NCBI RefSeq assembly: GCF_037137075.1
Contig: NZ_JBBBNV010000009.1
Coordinates: 106,170 to 170,169, forward strand
Direction: 5' to 3'
DNA length: 64,000 nt
Origin: JBBBNV01 sp037137075
GTDB lineage: Bacteria; Bacillota; Bacilli; Paenibacillales; NBRC-103111
Part shown: positions 61,759 through 64,000 of the stretch, in pieces
Layout: every line of letters begins with the position of its first letter
How positions within the stretch are numbered: the stretch's first letter is position 1
The notes under the pieces: model-generated
Databases searched by the model: none
The model's input: only the letters and a program-made list of their open reading frames with translations
Told to the model about the DNA's origin: nothing
Position numbers and translations under genes: made by a program

Positions 61759-62354
61759 TAAAGCTCGGTTTCCTTCACTTCTGGAGCAGTTATATCGTTT
61801 TTGGCGCCTGTAACCGCCTGCCATAGCTGCTCCAGCTGGGCCGTTAACCGGGGAGCAATATGGTTTACCCCGGTCGCGACCTGGGAGCCCGCCAGCTCCT
61901 GCTGCACGGCTGCAGAAGGAATTCGGTTCAGAGGCCAATACAGCAATACCATCAGGATAAATACCTGGGCCAAGGCAAGCACGATCCCCCCAAAGCGATT
62001 GAACAGGTTTAATCCCGGTGCCTTCATCAGCACATGGAGCAATCGGCCTAACAAATGCAGCGTCAGCTTGGCCCCGGCGAAAATAAAAACATAGGCCGCA
62101 ATATGATAAGGCAGCCTGGCCGCGCTCCAAACCGAGCCTGAAAGCCCATTCCCGGCATGTTCCCCTCCGGTTAGCGCAGCCAGCGGAAACATCTTCATCA
62201 AAGCCTCCGCCAAGCCGTTCTGAAGAATGAACGCCAATAAACCCGCCAGCAATCCGCCGGCTAAAGAAAACAGCTGGTTGACCAGCCCACGGTAGTATCC
62301 GTAGACCAGTCCGCCAGCTAACAGCAGCAGTGCGATTAAATCAACGATATTCAC
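61758..62354 (-). CDS. cvpA: CvpA family membrane protein
   Basis: 198 aa with four membrane helices. The family start VNIVDLIALLLLAGGLVYGY then YRGLVNQLFSLAGGLLAGL, with later LPYHIAAYVFIFAGAKLTLH and FGGIVLALAQVFILMVLLYW, fits CvpA/YshB. GTG at 62354 overlaps the stop of the coiled-coil gene (GTGA). In Bacillus yshB lies between zapA and polX-mutS2; here about 5 kb of other genes separates it from mutS2. Confidence 0.88.
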   Translation of the reverse strand: MNIVDLIALLLLAGGLVYGYYRGLVNQLFSLAGGLLAGLLAFILQNGLAEALMKMFPLAALTGGEHAGNGLSGSVWSAARLPYHIAAYVFIFAGAKLTLHLLGRLLHVLMKAPGLNLFNRFGGIVLALAQVFILMVLLYWPLNRIPSAAVQQELAGSQVATGVNHIAPRLTAQLEQLWQAVTGAKNDITAPEVKETEL

Positions 62355-64000
62355 GACTGTTCGACCAGCTCGATCCACTCGTTATATTCCGTTTGCAGCT
62401 TGGCATACTCTTCCTGAAGCTTCCGGTAAGCTTCTGCCAGCTCGCTTTCTTGCCGGCCCTCTGTAAGACGGGCAAGCTCGGCAGCCAAAGCTTCCTTCTC
62501 TATACGCGCAAAATCCGTTTCGTTGATCAGCTTTTCCCGTTCCAGCCTCTCCGCGGCAAGTGCGACAGCTGCCTCATGATGCGCCTTCTCCAGCTCGGCG
62601 AATGAGGCATCCATCGCATGCTTAGCATCACGAAGCTGCTCCAGCTCCAGCACCAGCTTTAGATGCTGGTCACGCTCACGCTCCAGAACGGCTGCCGTAT
62701 CGATTTGCTCCTCTTCGGACTTGCCCAGCTTGGCTCTAGTTTGAGCATGAATTTCTCGTTCCTTTTCCAGCTCTGTAATCAAGGCTGATCTGCTTTCTTC
62801 CAGCTTGGCCAGCTTCGCGGCTGTTTCCGCATGAGTTTCGCGCTCCAGCTCCAGTTCAAATGCTGTTTCGTTGTATACATCCTGATTACGTTTCAGCTCC
62901 GCCGCCAGCTCAGCTCGCTCGGCTCTTGAACGATCCAGCTCTGCGGTGATTTCAGCAATCCTTGCCCTTGCGCCTTCCAGGTCTGAAGTCGCCTTGACTT
63001 TCTCGACGCGCTCGGTTTCCAATTGTGCAGCGACCTTCGATCTCTCGGAGCGCTCATCATCCAGCTCTGTCACCAGTGCGGCCTTGCTCTCCTCCAGCTG
63101 CGCCAGCTGCGCGGCTGTTTCCGCATGAGTTTCACGTTCCAGCTCCAGTTCAAATGCTGTTTCGTTGTATACATCCTGATTACGTTTCAGCTCCGCCGCC
63201 AGCTCAGCTCGCTCGGCTCTTGAACGATCCAGCTCTGCGGTGATTTCAGCAATCCTTGCCCTTGCGCCTTCCAGGTCTGAAGTCGCCTTGACTTTCTCGA
63301 CGCGCTCGGTTTCCAATTGTGCAGCGACCTTCGATCTCTCGGAGCGCTCATCATCCAGCTCTGTCACCAGTGCGGCCTTGCTCTCCTCCAGCTGCGCCAG
63401 CTGCGCGGCTGTTTCCGCATGAATTTCACGTTCCAATTCAAGCTCTACCGTTACCTCACTGTGCGCGTCTTGCTCACGCTTCAGCGCTGCTGCCAGTTCA
63501 GCCCGCTCGGTGCTTGAACGTTCCAGCTCTGCGTTCATTTCGATGTTCCTTGCTCGTTCATTGTCCAGTTCAGCAGTAACAGCTAAACGGGCCGCCTCAA
63601 TATTCGCTAATTTGGCTACGAGCTCAACACGGCTTTCCCTTTCCAATTCGAGCTCCACTTGAACCTCTGCCAGTGTCCGCCTCTCAAGCTCAAGCTTGTC
63701 CTCGACTTCTTTTCGTTTAAGACATTCTTGCTCCAATTGGGCTGCTACTTCAATATGTAACTGCTCTACATTCGACAATTTTGCAGTGGTTTGCGAGTGA
63801 ACCTCGCGCTCCTGCTCCAGCGCCGCGCTCGTGCTCGCATACTGCTCCTCCACGCTCGTCAGCTTCGCGGCGACTTCCGCTTTCGCTTCTCGCTCGCGCT
63901 CTAGCTCCGCTGCGACTTCCGCTTTCGCCTCGCGCTCCTGCTCCAGCGCCGCGCTCGTGCTCGCGTACTGCTGCTCCACGCTCGTCAGCTTCGCCGCAAC
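62351..64000 (-). CDS. Large coiled-coil protein, 5' part beyond right edge
   Basis: At least 549 aa with an uninterrupted heptad pattern rich in Glu, Ala, Arg and Leu (for example EQEREAKAEVAAELERERE and TAAQLAQLEESKAALVTELD). No membrane segment or other domain in the visible part; ends KLQTEYNEWIELVEQS. Contains a 98-codon tandem duplication and, near the edge, a 42-codon one. Overlaps cvpA by four bases, suggesting a joint function, possibly in division or envelope organisation; this is inference. Confidence 0.8.
   Translation of the reverse strand, partial: VAAKLTSVEQQYASTSAALEQEREAKAEVAAELEREREAKAEVAAKLTSVEEQYASTSAALEQEREVHSQTTAKLSNVEQLHIEVAAQLEQECLKRKEVEDKLELERRTLAEVQVELELERESRVELVAKLANIEAARLAVTAELDNERARNIEMNAELERSSTERAELAAALKREQDAHSEVTVELELEREIHAETAAQLAQLEESKAALVTELDDERSERSKVAAQLETERVEKVKATSDLEGARARIAEITAELDRSRAERAELAAELKRNQDVYNETAFELELERETHAETAAQLAQLEESKAALVTELDDERSERSKVAAQLETERVEKVKATSDLEGARARIAEITAELDRSRAERAELAAELKRNQDVYNETAFELELERETHAETAAKLAKLEESRSALITELEKEREIHAQTRAKLGKSEEEQIDTAAVLERERDQHLKLVLELEQLRDAKHAMDASFAELEKAHHEAAVALAAERLEREKLINETDFARIEKEALAAELARLTEGRQESELAEAYRKLQEEYAKLQTEYNEWIELVEQS
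62850..63419. repeat. Two near-identical tandem copies of a 294-base unit
   Basis: Copy 1 about 62850-63125 and copy 2 about 63144-63419 look base-for-base identical, offset 294 bases (98 codons, 14 heptads). The flanks diverge (CGCGCTCC versus CACGTTCC on one side, CATGAG versus CATGAA on the other). Confidence 0.92.
63805..64000. repeat. 126-base offset direct repeat at the right edge
   Basis: The block starting CGCGCTCCTGCTCCAGCGCC at 63805 recurs at 63931, offset 126 bases (42 codons, 6 heptads), with a few differences; the second copy may run past the window. Confidence 0.85.

Noticed and set aside
61708..62130. 140-codon frame overlapping cvpA
   Set aside because: Most of it is the cvpA sequence read in another frame; only the last 16 codons after the cvpA stop are worth noting.
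62351..64000. Repeat array at the right edge as a CRISPR
   Set aside because: Repeats lie in one open reading frame with heptad periodicity and no spacers.

Overview
The window looks like chromosomal DNA from a spore-forming, Paenibacillus-like member of the Bacillota. The signs are strong GGAGG-type ribosome binding sites, several TTG/GTG starts, an S-box (SAM-I) and a cobalamin riboswitch, a Spo0E-type phosphatase, a YesM/YesN-type two-component pair beside a sugar ABC transporter without its own ATPase, the alaR-alaT pair, DUF3055, a PspA/DUF350 locus and MutS2. By eye the DNA is moderately GC-rich, with one clearly AT-rich patch near 5.04-5.56 kb. No phage, IS element, rRNA or CRISPR array was seen.

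Layout. 0-2.5 kb: a leftward methionine operon metA-metI-metC behind an S-box riboswitch and its terminator. 2.8-3.7 kb: corA. 3.8-5.5 kb: a damaged sugar-binding protein gene and an AT-rich gene remnant. 5.5-15.7 kb: a glycosaminoglycan/uronate-type polysaccharide module with two permeases, a binding lipoprotein, a histidine kinase and AraC-type response regulator, a heparinase II/III-like lyase and a GH88 unsaturated uronyl hydrolase; two promoters share a paired GTCAA-type box. 16-20.5 kb: an HRDC protein, small envelope proteins, a DAO-family oxidoreductase, DUF3055 and a small hydrophilic protein. 20.6-23.8 kb: an aldo/keto reductase and zinc alcohol dehydrogenase operon divergent from a LacI regulator with a palindromic operator between them. 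24-29 kb: a 5'-3' exonuclease with a degenerate tRNA-Gln-like element at its 3' end, an aminotransferase, an M50 protease and an ArsC/Spx-like protein.

29-41.6 kb: one long leftward cobalamin uptake and late-assembly cluster, btuF-btuC-btuD-cobT-cobU-cbiB-cobS-(cobD-cobQ fusion)-pduO-rluA, headed by a promoter, a cobalamin riboswitch and a terminator. It would import corrinoid, adenosylate it, add the aminopropanol arm and attach the lower ligand; no corrin-ring synthesis genes are present. 41.6-46.7 kb: a small lipoprotein, a metallophosphoesterase, Spo0E, alaT-alaR and cysteine synthase. 47-52 kb: an MFS transporter and a tightly coupled operon of ECF sigma factor, anti-sigma-like protein and ABC-2 exporter. 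52-54.2 kb: a PspA/DUF350/zinc-ribbon envelope-stress-like operon with very small proteins. 54.3-56.7 kb: mutS2.

56.9-64 kb: accessory-looking DNA between mutS2 and cvpA, where many Bacillota keep polX. It holds a holin-like protein, an SDR, an AraC regulator broken by a one-base frameshift in a T run, a putative papain-fold effector with an LQxxAGNRAVxxLL motif like those of contractile-injection-system cargo, and a rhamnose mutarotase next to a 5'-truncated sugar isomerase. At the right edge a large coiled-coil gene, translationally coupled to cvpA, carries internal duplications of exactly 98 and 42 codons (14 and 6 heptads). A family of 25-50 base GC-rich palindromic repeats is scattered through intergenic gaps between 19 and 43 kb.
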